Shown: positions 1-10,845 of the stretch, in pieces
Layout of the letters: each line of letters opens with the position of its first letter
Position numbering within the stretch: the stretch's first letter is position 1
Assembly (NCBI GenBank): GCA_003116975.1
Contig: BGKB01000070.1
Location: 71,810 to 135,809 of the forward strand
DNA from: Aurantiochytrium sp. KH105
Lineage: Eukaryota > Sar > Bigyra > Thraustochytrida > Thraustochytriidae
Reading direction: 5' to 3'
Length of the DNA stretch: 64,000 bases
Notes under the pieces: model-generated
Seen by the model: the letters and a program-made list of their open reading frames with translations, nothing else
Told to the model about the DNA's origin: nothing
The model's database searches: none
Position numbers and translations under genes: made by a program

Positions 1-1
1 G

Positions 2-3000
2 ACCACTGCCAAGGCCACTCTTACGCAGATGATGAGCGCTATTTTTCAGCAAATGGAAGTGGCCGACGCTCGCCTCCCTTCCGGAGGGTCAAGTCGCGCA
101 CGCGCCTCGACGGCGTCGTCTCTCGCGCCTGCGGATCAGCAACCTTCCTCTCCGCCAGAACCGAACGACTCGCGCCCGAGTGCCACGTCTGATGCCACGG
201 CCGCAGCCGAAGCCACCGAAGACCCAGACGATGCAGACAACGACAGCGCACAGATTGCTGCTACAGCAGCTTCGTCTTCGGAGAGCGGCCCAGACATCCC
301 TCCTGTCTCTGCAGACTCTCCTCGCGTTGCGCCGCCAGCAGACGATTTTGACGCTTGCATGTATCGCGAGGTGGCCGAGCAGCTCGAGATGGACAGCCTT
401 TCAGTTGGAGGGTCCATCCCAGGGGGGTCGCCGGTGGCCCGGAATGGGACCCTGAAGACCGTTTCCGAAGGCGCGAATGGCAAGAGCGGCCACAAGGCCA
501 GAAAGCAGGCGAAGGGAAAGTCTGCCCCCTTCAAATCGATCCAGCACAAGGACGCATATCTCTTGTTTCGAGCGCTCTGTAAGCTCTCGATGAAGAATCA
601 GAACCTGGTGGACGGGACGGGCGCCGCTGGAGACAATCACATTCCGGACCCTATTGCTCTTCGATCCAAGATTCTCTCTCTTGACCTCGTTCTCAGCATC
701 CTGGAGGCCAGCGGTCCAGCCTTTCGCAATAACAAGGACTTTGTCTACGCCATCAAAAACTACTTGACCTCTTCGCTGGTCAAGAATTCTGTTTCCAGCA
801 ACACACAGGTCGTCGGGCTGTCGCTGCGCATCTTCGTTGCGCTGCAGTCCCGCTTTGCTGAGCATCTCAAGGAGGAAATTGAGCTCGTCATCTCCAAGAT
901 CTTTCTCCCTCTTCTCGAATCCTCCAATTCTCCCCACGAACACAAAGTCCTCGTTTTGGAGGTGTTCTTGCAAATCGCAAAAGACGTCGAAACTCTTGTG
1001 AGCATCTTTCTCAACTATGACTGTGACTGGGACAGCATTGACCTGTACTCGCGCATCGTCAAGGTTCTTTCCAAGCTTGCATCGGATCCTCGCCCCACTT
1101 CGCCCAATGGCGTGCTCTCACAAGATGACCAGCAAAAGGTCGCCTTGCATGAAATGTCTCTCACCTCCATGGTGTCCATCCTCCATTCGCTCGCAGAGTT
1201 CACACACGTCCAGGAAAATCTTCCAGGCAGTAGCGCGCGCTTGGGCCCGGAGAATCCTCAAGAAGAGTCTGCCGGTGCTGGAGGCGACAATGCAGGTGCA
1301 ACCACCACCGACTCGGAGCCTGTTGCGCCTTTGCCGACCACTGGCGAGGCGGGTGTTCAGGAAATAGGAGAGGAGGACGAGAGCACTACGCAACCCAATG
1401 TCTCGCGCCACGGCGGCTCCGTGCATGCACCGAGTCGGACAAGTGTCGGGGGCGACTCTGCCACGCTGGCCCCGAGCGTTGCTGCCGCCGGCGCGCAGAG
1501 CTTGCGACGCCTCAAGGTGGACTCCTTCCAGCAAAAGCAAAAGTATCGTCGCGACATCGAAAGCGCCGCTTCCAAGTTTCTTATCAAACCCAAACGTGGC
1601 ATCGACTTTCTCGTCAAGGAGGGCTACATTGACCGCACACCCGATGATGTCGCCTCGGCTCTGCTAGAGTTTCAAGATGTCTTTTCCAAGACTAAGATTG
1701 GCGAATTTCTGGGAGAGGACGATGAATTCAACGTGGAGACGCTCTATTGCTATGTGGATCAACTCAATTTCACCGATCAGGTTATTGACGAGGCGCTCCG
1801 TGTCTTCTTGGCAGGATTCCGAATCCCTGGCGAGGCGCAAAAGATCGACCGTATCATCGAAAAGTTCGCGGCTCGCTATTTTGAAAACAACCCAAAGAGC
1901 TTTCCCAGCGCTGACACCGCGTATGTCCTTGCATTTGCCATTATTATGCTTCACACCGACCTGCACAGCCCGAACATTCCCGTGGAAAAGAAAATGACCG
2001 GACAGGCCTTTATTGCCATGAACGGGGGAATCGCCGGAGGTCGTGATCTCGACCCAGACTTTCTGCTCGGCATTTACGAGCGCATCAAGACCACCGAGAT
2101 CTCGCTCAAGGAGGACGATGGTGAACGCGAGCGCGAAAAGAGCAAGGCCCGAGGCGGCATGGGCGGGGCAGGGTCGCTGGGCTTCTTTGGCAACAGCCGC
2201 GAAGCACTCTCGCGTCGCAAACGCGCAGCTTTTTCCAAGGAGCGCCAGGAAATGGTAGAGTCTGCGAGCTTACTTTTGCCCTCCGCGCGCGCCGGCGCCA
2301 ACGGGCGAAGCCGGCAGCCAGGGGCGCCTTCGACTCCTACGGGAAGGCAGTCGCTCTTACGCGTGAGGTCTGCGGGGAGTGGCATGGCTTCGCTGCATGG
2401 TCAGGGGCAGGCAGCGCATCCCACAGCAGACCTCGTCAGCGAGACAAGCAGCGTCTCGCGCAACGAGAGTGCTGCTGCGGCGAACGGGCTGGGCAACGGG
2501 CTTGCTGTGAAAACCGACGCTTCCGCCCTTGGCGATGACGCCCAGGCCGATGCCGAGGAAGAGCACGAGCAGGGCACTGCGCGCGATCAAGACGACAACG
2601 ACGATGAGGAGGGCGAGGACACCGGCGAGGCTTACTTTTACGATGAAAATGACCATGTACGCCCCATGTTTGCGGTCACGTGGGCCCCCTTTTGCGCTGT
2701 CTTCTCGGTGAACATGCAAAATACCTCGGAGTTCGTCACCGTGGATGCGGTCACATCTGGCATGAAGTCGGCGCTGCGTATCGCCTGTCGCTTCGGCATG
2801 GCGGACGAGCGTCGGACTCTTTTCGACGCGCTCACTAAATTTACGTTGCTCTCGACGACGCAAGAGATGAAAGCCAAGCACATTGAGTGCGTCCGCGCCC
2901 TCGTGGAGGTCGTTCAGCTTGAGGGTAACTACCTTGGGTCTTCTTGGGAACCTGCGCTTAAATGCTTTTCGCAGCTCTCGCGTCTGCAGCTCATCCATTC

Positions 3001-5776
3001 GGGCGCTACCGACGACCTCGCGCAGGCCAAATTGGAAAGCGCGACCCGTCGCCGCTCGTCAGGGCGGCTGCCGCGCCGACGCTCCATGGGCACCGCCGCA
3101 AATGGTGGGGCTCACGGAGACGGCAGCCACGGAGGTGCGACCTCGAGTGCTGGCGAGGGGTCAATCTTCTCCTACTTCCAGTCGGGCCCGACTCCAGAGG
3201 AGGCGGCTCGTATGACCGATGAGGACAATGCGATGCGGGTGGTCAAGGCCCTTGACATGATCCAAATTGATCGCATCTTTCTCGATTCCGTGAATCTGGG
3301 GTCAAACGCGATCATCGAAATGGTGGACGCCCTTTGCGCTGTTTCTCGTATGGAGCTTCAGGTCAGTGAAAGAGCCACGCTCGGGCGCTCGGCCTTGGAC
3401 AATAAACCGCGAACTTTCTCTCTACAAAAGATTGTCGAGGTCGCTGACTCCAACATGGAGACGCGGCCGCGCTTTGTCTGGGGGCGTGTTTGGTCCATTC
3501 TCTCTGACCACTTCACCTTTGCTGGCTGCCACAAAGATGTGCGGATCTCAATGTACGCCATCGATTCCTTGCGTCAGCTCACGGTGAAATTCCTGGAAAA
3601 GGATGAACTGACGGGCTTTAGCTTCCAGCTTCAGTTTATGGCCCCCTTTGAGCAAATGATTGCCACCTCGAAAAGCTCGGAGCTGCGAGATCTCGTTCTT
3701 CGCTGCTCTGAGAACATTATTCTCACACGGAGCAAACACATCAAGTCAGGATGGCGAGTTCTCCTCAATGTCCTTTCCGTGGGCGGGAACGACCCTAATG
3801 CCGAGATTCACTCCCTTTCGTTTGGAATCCTCGACCGCCTCGTCAAGGAGCACGTCGGAGCCCTCGATGCGCACTTTCCCGAGCTCGTGCGCTGCCTCTT
3901 CTCCTTTGCGTCGAACCGGTCGAACGCGGATACGGAGCTTTCGAGCAAGGCAATGGATCTCTTGGAAAAGGCGCTTAAAAAGGTTCTCTCTGCGCCCGAC
4001 ACCACATTTTCCGAGACCCGCGCGGGCGACCATGAACATGTAGGCCGCTTGTGGGCGCTCGTTCGCAGTCTCGCGATGCTCATTGGCGACTCGAGGGCAC
4101 CTGTGCGCATGCGCGCGATGGGGATACTCTTCTCGGAACTGCGTGCGCAGGCCGGGCGCATTTCACCGGCTGTCTGGAGTCTTCTCTTGCGATACGGGAT
4201 CTTTGACTTGTTCGCAGAGCTCCGAGACTGTTTACAACCCTTCTCGGCGGCGTGCATTACCCGCATCAAGCATGCGCGCGTTGAATACATTCACAGAGCG
4301 CAGGCTGCTGATGAGGAGCTTTTGCTCGCCCTGGGATCCTTCATGTCGCCCCCAGTAACGCCCATTTCCCCGGGTTACCTTCTCGAGTCGGGAACGCAGC
4401 CCCTTGAGACGACCCTCGGCCGCGTGCTTTCGCAGCTCACGGATTTGTTGGCCAAAATGCTAGACGGCTCGCTTGCCGATGAGTCAGCGAGTGCTCTGGA
4501 GCGTCCGGATTGGTCTTCTGACATGCGCGAGACAGCGATGGGTCTCTTGTTCGAGGATCATCTCGGCATTGTTGAGCGGCTAGCGCTTACGAACTCGGGT
4601 CAGGTCTCAGGCATCGGCGTAGCCATCATGGCCAAGCTGCTGTCGCAATGCGGCAAGGACCTTGGCAAGCCTCAGTGGGGCCTCGTGGTTGACTGCATCG
4701 ATCACATTATGTCAGATTCGACGCCCCGTTTTCTCACAGAAAAGTCCACTCGTCGCTGGCTCAATCTCGAACCCCCCGAGAACGCCAATGATGAGGAGGA
4801 TGACGACGAAGACAACTCGAATGAGGATGACGAAGACGTTGATGATGTCGTTGACGATTATGAAAAGGACAAGGATGAGGACCAGAGCCAGCACGCAAAC
4901 GGCGAAGTCCAGCCAGTTGCGGCGCCGGGAGGCACGGACGCGAGCGATGACGAGGCCAAAACGTCAGAGGCAATGACGAGCGAACCGGTTAAACGAGAGG
5001 GGGCACGTTTCTCGTTTCACGTCCCGATCCCGGGCGACTTACTTCCCTTTAGCAACAGCACGGCATTCACCATGAGCACGGTGCAGCTTCGCATGCTCGA
5101 AGTGATGGGCCGCGTGTTGCCTGGAAACATGAGTGGAATGAGTGAGGCGAACCTCCTTCAGGTCCTCGACCTGATCGAGAGGTCAGCAGCCTTTTCACAC
5201 GAGTTCAATGACGACTTGAGCTTGCGACAAGAACTGCAGCGCCGTGGCTTCATGTCGGATGATACGACGGGGGCGCCCCCCTCACTTCTGCGCCAAGAGA
5301 CTATGGCTCTGGGGCGATACATTACCCTTCTCTTTCGTGCCGACGGCGATGCCGAAAAAATCGGATTGAGTACTGATACAGTTTCAGGTGTGTCGTCTCG
5401 TCTCGAACAAACACTTCACTCGCTCTTTATGCACTATCTGTTTCAAGACAGAGTGCGCACGGCCGAGCTGGAGCAGATGGATTCATCGAGTGCTTCGCGC
5501 GATGCGACGGCGCGGCGACAGGCACGCGGATCCGCCGTGACGGAGTCTGAGGCAGAGGTAGACATGCGTCATTTCACGCCTGTGGTCGCTCAAAGTCTTC
5601 ACGAGGTCTTGCATTGGGATGTCTCTAAAATGAAGCGGCAGCTGCCGTGGCTGTACCCGTTGCTCACCGCTCTCTTGGATTGTGGCAATCGCGAGGTCCA
5701 TGCCGCGTTGCGCCAGATTTTCGACCAGCAAGTATCCAAGCTCCTTGGTCTCGACGTCGCGCCCTCTGACCGGTAA
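2..5776 (+). CDS. BIG-type Sec7 ARF guanine-nucleotide exchange factor (5' partial)
   Basis: Exchange factor for ARF GTPases, expected at the trans-Golgi and endosomes, where it starts coat recruitment. The frame is open to the left edge. The bases before the first ATG (29) encode TTAKATLTQ, which continues into MMSAIFQQME and matches the conserved ATLTQM segment of BIG1/BIG2. ATG 29 is therefore internal, and the DCB part upstream is missing. Counting from ATG 29: HUS box NYDCD near residue 330; Sec7 domain about 505-695 with the catalytic glutamate segment RIPGEAQKIDR near 600 and LHTDLHSPN near 650; then Ser- and Asp/Glu-rich linkers and long helical HDS-type regions to the C-terminus. An acidic tract lies near residues 1585-1620. 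The stop is TAA at 5774. The domain order fits the large BIG/SEC7 class rather than GBF1 or cytohesin, though I did not test this by phylogeny. Confidence 0.93.
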   Translation, partial: TTAKATLTQMMSAIFQQMEVADARLPSGGSSRARASTASSLAPADQQPSSPPEPNDSRPSATSDATAAAEATEDPDDADNDSAQIAATAASSSESGPDIPPVSADSPRVAPPADDFDACMYREVAEQLEMDSLSVGGSIPGGSPVARNGTLKTVSEGANGKSGHKARKQAKGKSAPFKSIQHKDAYLLFRALCKLSMKNQNLVDGTGAAGDNHIPDPIALRSKILSLDLVLSILEASGPAFRNNKDFVYAIKNYLTSSLVKNSVSSNTQVVGLSLRIFVALQSRFAEHLKEEIELVISKIFLPLLESSNSPHEHKVLVLEVFLQIAKDVETLVSIFLNYDCDWDSIDLYSRIVKVLSKLASDPRPTSPNGVLSQDDQQKVALHEMSLTSMVSILHSLAEFTHVQENLPGSSARLGPENPQEESAGAGGDNAGATTTDSEPVAPLPTTGEAGVQEIGEEDESTTQPNVSRHGGSVHAPSRTSVGGDSATLAPSVAAAGAQSLRRLKVDSFQQKQKYRRDIESAASKFLIKPKRGIDFLVKEGYIDRTPDDVASALLEFQDVFSKTKIGEFLGEDDEFNVETLYCYVDQLNFTDQVIDEALRVFLAGFRIPGEAQKIDRIIEKFAARYFENNPKSFPSADTAYVLAFAIIMLHTDLHSPNIPVEKKMTGQAFIAMNGGIAGGRDLDPDFLLGIYERIKTTEISLKEDDGEREREKSKARGGMGGAGSLGFFGNSREALSRRKRAAFSKERQEMVESASLLLPSARAGANGRSRQPGAPSTPTGRQSLLRVRSAGSGMASLHGQGQAAHPTADLVSETSSVSRNESAAAANGLGNGLAVKTDASALGDDAQADAEEEHEQGTARDQDDNDDEEGEDTGEAYFYDENDHVRPMFAVTWAPFCAVFSVNMQNTSEFVTVDAVTSGMKSALRIACRFGMADERRTLFDALTKFTLLSTTQEMKAKHIECVRALVEVVQLEGNYLGSSWEPALKCFSQLSRLQLIHSGATDDLAQAKLESATRRRSSGRLPRRRSMGTAANGGAHGDGSHGGATSSAGEGSIFSYFQSGPTPEEAARMTDEDNAMRVVKALDMIQIDRIFLDSVNLGSNAIIEMVDALCAVSRMELQVSERATLGRSALDNKPRTFSLQKIVEVADSNMETRPRFVWGRVWSILSDHFTFAGCHKDVRISMYAIDSLRQLTVKFLEKDELTGFSFQLQFMAPFEQMIATSKSSELRDLVLRCSENIILTRSKHIKSGWRVLLNVLSVGGNDPNAEIHSLSFGILDRLVKEHVGALDAHFPELVRCLFSFASNRSNADTELSSKAMDLLEKALKKVLSAPDTTFSETRAGDHEHVGRLWALVRSLAMLIGDSRAPVRMRAMGILFSELRAQAGRISPAVWSLLLRYGIFDLFAELRDCLQPFSAACITRIKHARVEYIHRAQAADEELLLALGSFMSPPVTPISPGYLLESGTQPLETTLGRVLSQLTDLLAKMLDGSLADESASALERPDWSSDMRETAMGLLFEDHLGIVERLALTNSGQVSGIGVAIMAKLLSQCGKDLGKPQWGLVVDCIDHIMSDSTPRFLTEKSTRRWLNLEPPENANDEEDDDEDNSNEDDEDVDDVVDDYEKDKDEDQSQHANGEVQPVAAPGGTDASDDEAKTSEAMTSEPVKREGARFSFHVPIPGDLLPFSNSTAFTMSTVQLRMLEVMGRVLPGNMSGMSEANLLQVLDLIERSAAFSHEFNDDLSLRQELQRRGFMSDDTTGAPPSLLRQETMALGRYITLLFRADGDAEKIGLSTDTVSGVSSRLEQTLHSLFMHYLFQDRVRTAELEQMDSSSASRDATARRQARGSAVTESEAEVDMRHFTPVVAQSLHEVLHWDVSKMKRQLPWLYPLLTALLDCGNREVHAALRQIFDQQVSKLLGLDVAPSDR

Positions 5777-5905
5777 TGGAGACATAGTTATACGTAGCGT
5801 AAGCGAATTCGCGTGTATTCTCGTACTTTTTTTTTTTTCTATCTTCCATTCTTCCTTCTTTCCTAACCTGTCAGTGTGGATCCGACTCAAACTAAACCTC
5901 TTTTC

Positions 5906-5936
<31 letters not shown>

Positions 5937-6318
5937 TTCTTCTTCTTCTTCTTCTTCTTCTTCTTCTTCTTCTTCTTTAATCAATGTCAATGAAAGAGAG
6001 CAGCCTGAGTAATCATTTTCATTTTGTTCATCTCCTCAAGTTTGTTCCTCGTCCATCCAACAACAACAATGGTCAAGCTTAACTAACTTTTTTCCGCAAC
6101 CCTTTTTTCACTTCTCAACGTTTCTTTTGGGGGGGGCTGCATCAGAGTAGAGACTTAGTCTATTGTACCCGATTCCGTGAGCTTGCGCGCATGCGCTGGC
6201 GCGAAAGTGACGTGCGTCAACTGCTACTATCCCATCTTCGTCTTTTCCTGCCTGCCTGCCTGCCTCGGCCTGCCTGCGTCCGTGGGTGCAGCGCGTCAAC
6301 TAGCTCCTGGTGGGAAAC
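5777..6318. promoter_or_regulatory. Intergenic region between the BIG GEF and katanin p80
   Basis: A 542-base spacer between two plus-strand genes, with no convincing coding frame. It holds a T-run (about 5827-5838), a long TTC tract, a G-run near 6130 and a CCTG tetranucleotide run at 6247-6278 just before the katanin start. It must contain the BIG 3' UTR and the katanin promoter. No clear TATA box was seen. Confidence 0.6.
5914..5977. repeat. (TTC)n microsatellite
   Basis: About 21 uninterrupted TTC/CTT units in the 3' flank of the BIG gene. This is a simple-sequence repeat, probably length-variable. Confidence 0.95.
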
Positions 6319-8772
6319 ATGCCCGAACGATGGTCGCTCAGAGGCGCGTATAGGCAGCAGCAGAGCGCAAGCCGCAAGCTACAGACGCTCGTGGCACATG
6401 CCGAGGGCGTCACGTGCGTAAAGATTGGTCCACGATCTGGCCAGATTCTCGCAAGCGGCGGCGAGGACGGAAAACTTAATCTGTGGAGGGTTGGCAGAAC
6501 AGCGTGCCTTCAAAGTATTCAGGTCGCCAAACGTGCTGTGCAATGCGTGGCCTTTGACGCGGACGAGAACGTGGCGGCAGTCGGATCGCGAAGTGGCAGT
6601 GTCAAGCTTCTTGCCCTCAATGCCGGCGGTAAGACGAGATGCAGATTAACTGGTCATCGCGCAGAGTGCACTTCAACAGCCTTTCATCCACTGGGCAATG
6701 TGCTCGGGTCAGGCGGTCAGGACACGGATGTGCGCGTCTGGGATATACGAACCAGAGGCTGCGTGCGTACTTTTGCAGAGCACGAGGATTCCATTTCGTG
6801 CCTTGCCTTTAGTCCTGATGGCAAGTGGGTGGCTTCCGGAAGTGAGGACCGCACGGTCAAATTATGGGATCTTCAAGCTGGCAAGCTTTTGCACGAGTTT
6901 GCCGGCCATCGCGGGGGCATCTCGGCTGTGCGCTTTCATCCAGATGAGTTTTGGCTCGCAACAGGCTCGAGAGACGGAACCGTGCGATATTGGGATCTCG
7001 AAACCTTTCGTCAAGTCGGCGCGACCCCAACAGAGCATGGTCAGGCGATCCGTCAGATTGCCTTTCTGGACACGGCTTCACAAGCTGACGAAGCTGCTCC
7101 ACATAACTTGGTGTGCGCTTCGGACAACGGTCTACGGGTGTGGTCGCTTCAACCGACTCGTGGCATCTCCGCTGAGCCTATTGCATGGGGATCCGTCCAG
7201 GACGCACAGATTACGCGTGACAGAAATGGTGATCAGCGTATGATCGCATGCGCTCTAAAGGATCGAACCATGGTCACCGTCTGGTCTGTAGATATGAATG
7301 CTCTTGTCCAAGATGAGACTGATGACCATGGAGAAGACGCTGATGCAGATGATGCTTGCAATGTTGAGGAATTCATCAACGATGACATCATCGTTCGAGC
7401 GCCCGCACCTCGACAAGATAGCGAGACGATTCACTCCCCTAGAGAAAGGTGTACGCCAAGAGACCCCGACCCACGGGCAGATGTACAGAGAAAAAGTCGC
7501 GATGATGATGATGATGTTGATGATGATGCAACACATGAGAAAGAAGAATACACCGTTGTTGTTGAAGATTACACCAGCGACGAAGACTTTGAGGCATTGG
7601 AAGAGAAACAACCACGAGACGCCAAAAGCCATGAGAAGGTACGCTCTTCTAAGACGAATGAGCCACTTGGTCATCGATCAAGTGACGTCAACGCCGGCAA
7701 CAATGCTTCAAAGATCGATTCCCATCGTCAGGACAACGCAGATCGTCCAAAGGATCTCAAATTTTCGGCAGAGCGAACAGTGCAACTTGCTCAATCGAGT
7801 TCAAAGAAAGAGGACGCGGTACAAGGCCTCGCTATCAACGAAGAAGACGAGGATGAAGCAAGAGAAGAAGAGAATTGCGGAGCAAATAACGAAGAAAAGA
7901 ATGACGGGAGCGCGGCTGCACAGAGCGAAAGACGACGAGAGCCCAGGACGCGAAAGCCTCCGCGGAGCCGCGAGGGCAGGCCTGAGCAAGAGAACGCTCG
8001 GCCAAATCGTGAGCGTCGGCTCGTGAGCCAATGGGCCGCGCACGAAGGGCCTCTAGATATAAGCTACTCTGATTTCTCTCGAGGGGCGTGGTCAGGAGCG
8101 CGCAAGCCTGTGGAGTCACGCACTGTGCGCGCTGATGCCAAGGTGCACGTCACAGAAGAAGTCATGAAGGAGCACGCCAAGTTCAGGACTGTGATGCAAG
8201 AGCGTCTCGACGAGCTCGAGCGCATCCTCTCGGTTTGGCGAGACAACGAGCCCACACGAGCTCTCGAGAGTCTCGAGGCCGTGGGTAACCCTAGCGTCAC
8301 GTACGACTTTTTTCGTTGCGTAAATTTTCGCAATGGACAGTCTGCAACGCTTGATATTTGCGCAGCGGCTCTCCCCGTCCTAGTGAGCCTTGGGGAGTCC
8401 AAGTTCGAGGTCCATATCAAGAGTTTGCTGGCGACCGGAAAGTTCCTCTTTGACAGTTTTGCTCCCATGATATCCGCCACTCTCGATCACCATCGACGTA
8501 GCCGGCGTCAATCGACGAGATCGAATGTTGACATCTCGCGTGAGGAGCGTGTACACAAATGTCGGCGCTGCGCACGAGGATTCCGACTTTTGGTTGCTTT
8601 CCTGAGCGAGTTGCTCTCCTCGGCGGCAATGGATAACATGGCGCGGACAAAGGCAGAGGCCACAAACCTTCATGCCAAACTTGACAAGTTCCTCGCTGAG
8701 ATCAGTCCAGATACCCCCAGTCATCCGTCACCACCTCGTCTCGATCCGGGCGCAGCAAGACCAGCATCCTGA
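6319..8772 (+). CDS. KATNB1: Katanin p80 WD40-containing subunit B1
   Basis: Regulatory and targeting subunit of the microtubule-severing ATPase katanin, acting at centrosomes, basal bodies and spindle. The product is 817 residues. The frame also offers GTG at 6310, but an in-frame TAG at 6301 and the first ATG at 6319 fix the start. Residues about 20-310 form a six- to seven-bladed WD40 propeller, with repeats such as FSPDGKWVASGSEDRTVKLWD and LASGGEDGKLNLW. An acidic, low-complexity linker (about 330-610) follows. The con80 domain (about 620-780) contains the family pattern RLDELERILSVW and KSLLATGKFLFDSFAPMI, the part that binds the p60 ATPase. Length and architecture match p80 of animals and algae. 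It fits with the flagellar CFAP52 gene also in this window. Convergent with snurportin, with only about 215 bases between stops. Confidence 0.93.
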   Translation: MPERWSLRGAYRQQQSASRKLQTLVAHAEGVTCVKIGPRSGQILASGGEDGKLNLWRVGRTACLQSIQVAKRAVQCVAFDADENVAAVGSRSGSVKLLALNAGGKTRCRLTGHRAECTSTAFHPLGNVLGSGGQDTDVRVWDIRTRGCVRTFAEHEDSISCLAFSPDGKWVASGSEDRTVKLWDLQAGKLLHEFAGHRGGISAVRFHPDEFWLATGSRDGTVRYWDLETFRQVGATPTEHGQAIRQIAFLDTASQADEAAPHNLVCASDNGLRVWSLQPTRGISAEPIAWGSVQDAQITRDRNGDQRMIACALKDRTMVTVWSVDMNALVQDETDDHGEDADADDACNVEEFINDDIIVRAPAPRQDSETIHSPRERCTPRDPDPRADVQRKSRDDDDDVDDDATHEKEEYTVVVEDYTSDEDFEALEEKQPRDAKSHEKVRSSKTNEPLGHRSSDVNAGNNASKIDSHRQDNADRPKDLKFSAERTVQLAQSSSKKEDAVQGLAINEEDEDEAREEENCGANNEEKNDGSAAAQSERRREPRTRKPPRSREGRPEQENARPNRERRLVSQWAAHEGPLDISYSDFSRGAWSGARKPVESRTVRADAKVHVTEEVMKEHAKFRTVMQERLDELERILSVWRDNEPTRALESLEAVGNPSVTYDFFRCVNFRNGQSATLDICAAALPVLVSLGESKFEVHIKSLLATGKFLFDSFAPMISATLDHHRRSRRQSTRSNVDISREERVHKCRRCARGFRLLVAFLSELLSSAAMDNMARTKAEATNLHAKLDKFLAEISPDTPSHPSPPRLDPGAARPAS

Positions 8773-8987
8773 TGTGTCTGAGTCGCTCCATCTTATCGTG
8801 TCTGCCTTGGCAAGTTTGCTGATATGACTAGCAGGGCGAGCGACGAAACGCACACCCTTTATTGCGAATCTCTTCCTGCACAACATACCTGTATTCATCA
8901 TGAAAATGACCCTATTCTCTCTCCAAGTTCCCATCCCTTTCCTCCCCCGCGCCCTCGTGTACCCCAAGAGAGACAAGCAGACAGAGA

Positions 8988-10478
8988 TCACCGAAGTTCC
9001 ATATCATTTCCGGCGCGAGCAAGACCGGCCGTGAGCTTCTCGATGGTCAGCGGATCGTGCCGCATCGCATATTGAAAGGCGACTCTGCAGCTGGAGTCAG
9101 GGCGCGCGTTTGGTCTGCAAGCGCTGTGAAAGCGCAAGCCAGAGATCCACACGTGTGCTACAGAGGCAGCGGCCCCGGGTACTGTCGGCGCAGCAGGTAC
9201 TGCCAACGTGTCTGAACCAGCTCCAGTCCGTGCAGAGGATTGAGGTGGAACCGCGGCAGTTCCGGTTTGCGCGGCCCCTTCTTCGTCTTGCGCAACTTCA
9301 AGACCGCCAGAAGGAACAGCAAAGCGTGCCACGGAGCCGTTCTCGAGCGCGTGCGCCTTTGCATCCTCGACATTGAGGATGCCGACGAGGTCATCGCCCA
9401 AAGCGCGGAGCATCAAAGTGCCAGAGACGAGAGAGATGCGAAGGACGCAGGTCTGTACAGGATAGGGATGAATCCCGTCTGGAGAGTCGATAGGAAAACG
9501 CGAGGTCTTGGCATCCTTCCAGGCGAGCAAGCACGGCGAAAGACCCTCTTCGTAGTGACCCTTTTTGAAGAAAAATAATAGCCCATCTTTGACAAATTGC
9601 ATCTGTGCACCGTACGCTTGACCAAGGCCGTCCATTGAGCAGTCAAAAACGGGGATTGGCTGGAAGCGATACTTGTTTCCTACCCCAGAGGTACATATTT
9701 CAGGAATTTCTGCGAGCTTGCTGTGCAGCCAGAACTGGCGAAAGGAGAAGTCTGAAGCACCCACATCAAGTCCTTTCCAAAAGACGACGTCTACAACGTA
9801 GTACGTTTGATCAGCCTCGTGAAAGACACATTGCAGCATGGAGAAATCACTGGAGCCTGTTCCGGTTTGTGGGGAGCCGTGCGGTAAGACAGAGGCAAAT
9901 TCGTGGAGGGTTCGGCCATTCTTGCGCCGCGATACGGTTTTGCCGTGAGCAGCGACGACCAAGGTCCATTCACCTTCTGGTTTGGCCATGACCGACCAAG
10001 CTTCGGGACCGAGGTCGGAGGGTACCTCTAGCATCCATTCGGGGCGCTGGAGTTGGGCAGCGTAGGCTTCTTCCTCTTGTTGACGCCGTCTTTGCTTTGC
10101 ATTTTGGCGCTTGTGATTTTTCCCAGGCGTTCCCTTTGACAAATCTGCTGCTCTCATTGTTATGTTATTGTCCTCGTCGTCTTCGTCGCCATTGTTTGGG
10201 GTATCCTTTCGCTCGTTTATTGCCTCACTGTTTCCGGAGATTAGACTTTGTGCGCGCGCAGCGGCAAGCGTCCTCCTCCGCGCCTCCTTTTGTCGGGCCA
10301 CGATCTTTTGCCGCCTCAAATTCTGACCTTCGACGCGGAGATCGCTGCGTCTCCACGACAGCTGAGACGTTGACGGCGGTGGCGACGTTGTCGCCGTCTG
10401 GTCTCCGGACGCCGAGGTCGGCCACGCAGGGTTTCCTGCGCCCCCCGCCTTCGAGGAGCCCCAGTCGAAGGACGCCAT
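8988..10478 (-). CDS. SNUPN: Snurportin-1, snRNP nuclear import adaptor
   Basis: Adaptor that binds the trimethylguanosine cap of spliceosomal snRNPs and links them to importin-beta. The product is 496 residues (human about 360; the extra length is low-complexity). I start at the ATG at 10478 (MASFDWGSSK), because the open frame extends 253 codons further only through GC-rich Arg/Ala sequence. A basic stretch at about residues 55-85 (RRQKIVARQKEARRR) looks like the importin-beta-binding segment. The cap-binding domain follows: MLEVPSDLG, SMLQCVFHEADQTYYVVDVV and FWLHSKL closely match the family. The C-terminal approximately 120 residues are Ala/Gly/Pro-rich and then a short conserved end. Shares a divergent 1.1-kb promoter region with the giant gene to its right. 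Confidence 0.9.
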   Translation of the reverse strand: MASFDWGSSKAGGAGNPAWPTSASGDQTATTSPPPSTSQLSWRRSDLRVEGQNLRRQKIVARQKEARRRTLAAARAQSLISGNSEAINERKDTPNNGDEDDEDNNITMRAADLSKGTPGKNHKRQNAKQRRRQQEEEAYAAQLQRPEWMLEVPSDLGPEAWSVMAKPEGEWTLVVAAHGKTVSRRKNGRTLHEFASVLPHGSPQTGTGSSDFSMLQCVFHEADQTYYVVDVVFWKGLDVGASDFSFRQFWLHSKLAEIPEICTSGVGNKYRFQPIPVFDCSMDGLGQAYGAQMQFVKDGLLFFFKKGHYEEGLSPCLLAWKDAKTSRFPIDSPDGIHPYPVQTCVLRISLVSGTLMLRALGDDLVGILNVEDAKAHALENGSVARFAVPSGGLEVAQDEEGAAQTGTAAVPPQSSARTGAGSDTLAVPAAPTVPGAAASVAHVWISGLRFHSACRPNARPDSSCRVAFQYAMRHDPLTIEKLTAGLARAGNDMELR

Positions 10479-10845
10479 GTTTGTTCCCTCGCGCACCCCA
10501 GCCAACCTGAGACCTTCTTCTGTCCTCAATCCTTCCCAGGCCGAAAACAAGACCAACGCGGCAGCTCCGCTCGACGCGCTCGACGCGCTCGACGGAGTCG
10601 AGTTCGAGTTCTGTCTGCGCAGACAGGCCTCGCGGGGCCCGAGCCGGTCTCCACGGCGCTCCTCGTGCGCGCGGCCGTCGCGGTTGCCGCTCTGTCTGTC
10701 TGGCCTGCCGCCCCGGGAGCCGAGCGAGCCGCGAGCGCCCGCTCGCCGGCGAGCGGGCGGGCAGCGGCGTCTGGCGGGACGAAGCTTCGTTCCCGTTTCT
10801 TCTCCCTGCTTCCCTCCCTTCCCTCTTTGATCCGCAATCGACCGC

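Noticed and set aside
6310-6318. GTG start for katanin p80
   Set aside because: Non-ATG start; ATG 6319 follows three codons later. The same reasoning moved the starts of CFAP52, nardilysin, ALDH7A1, LKR/SDH, the CHP-like gene, GT90 and the peptidase-like gene.
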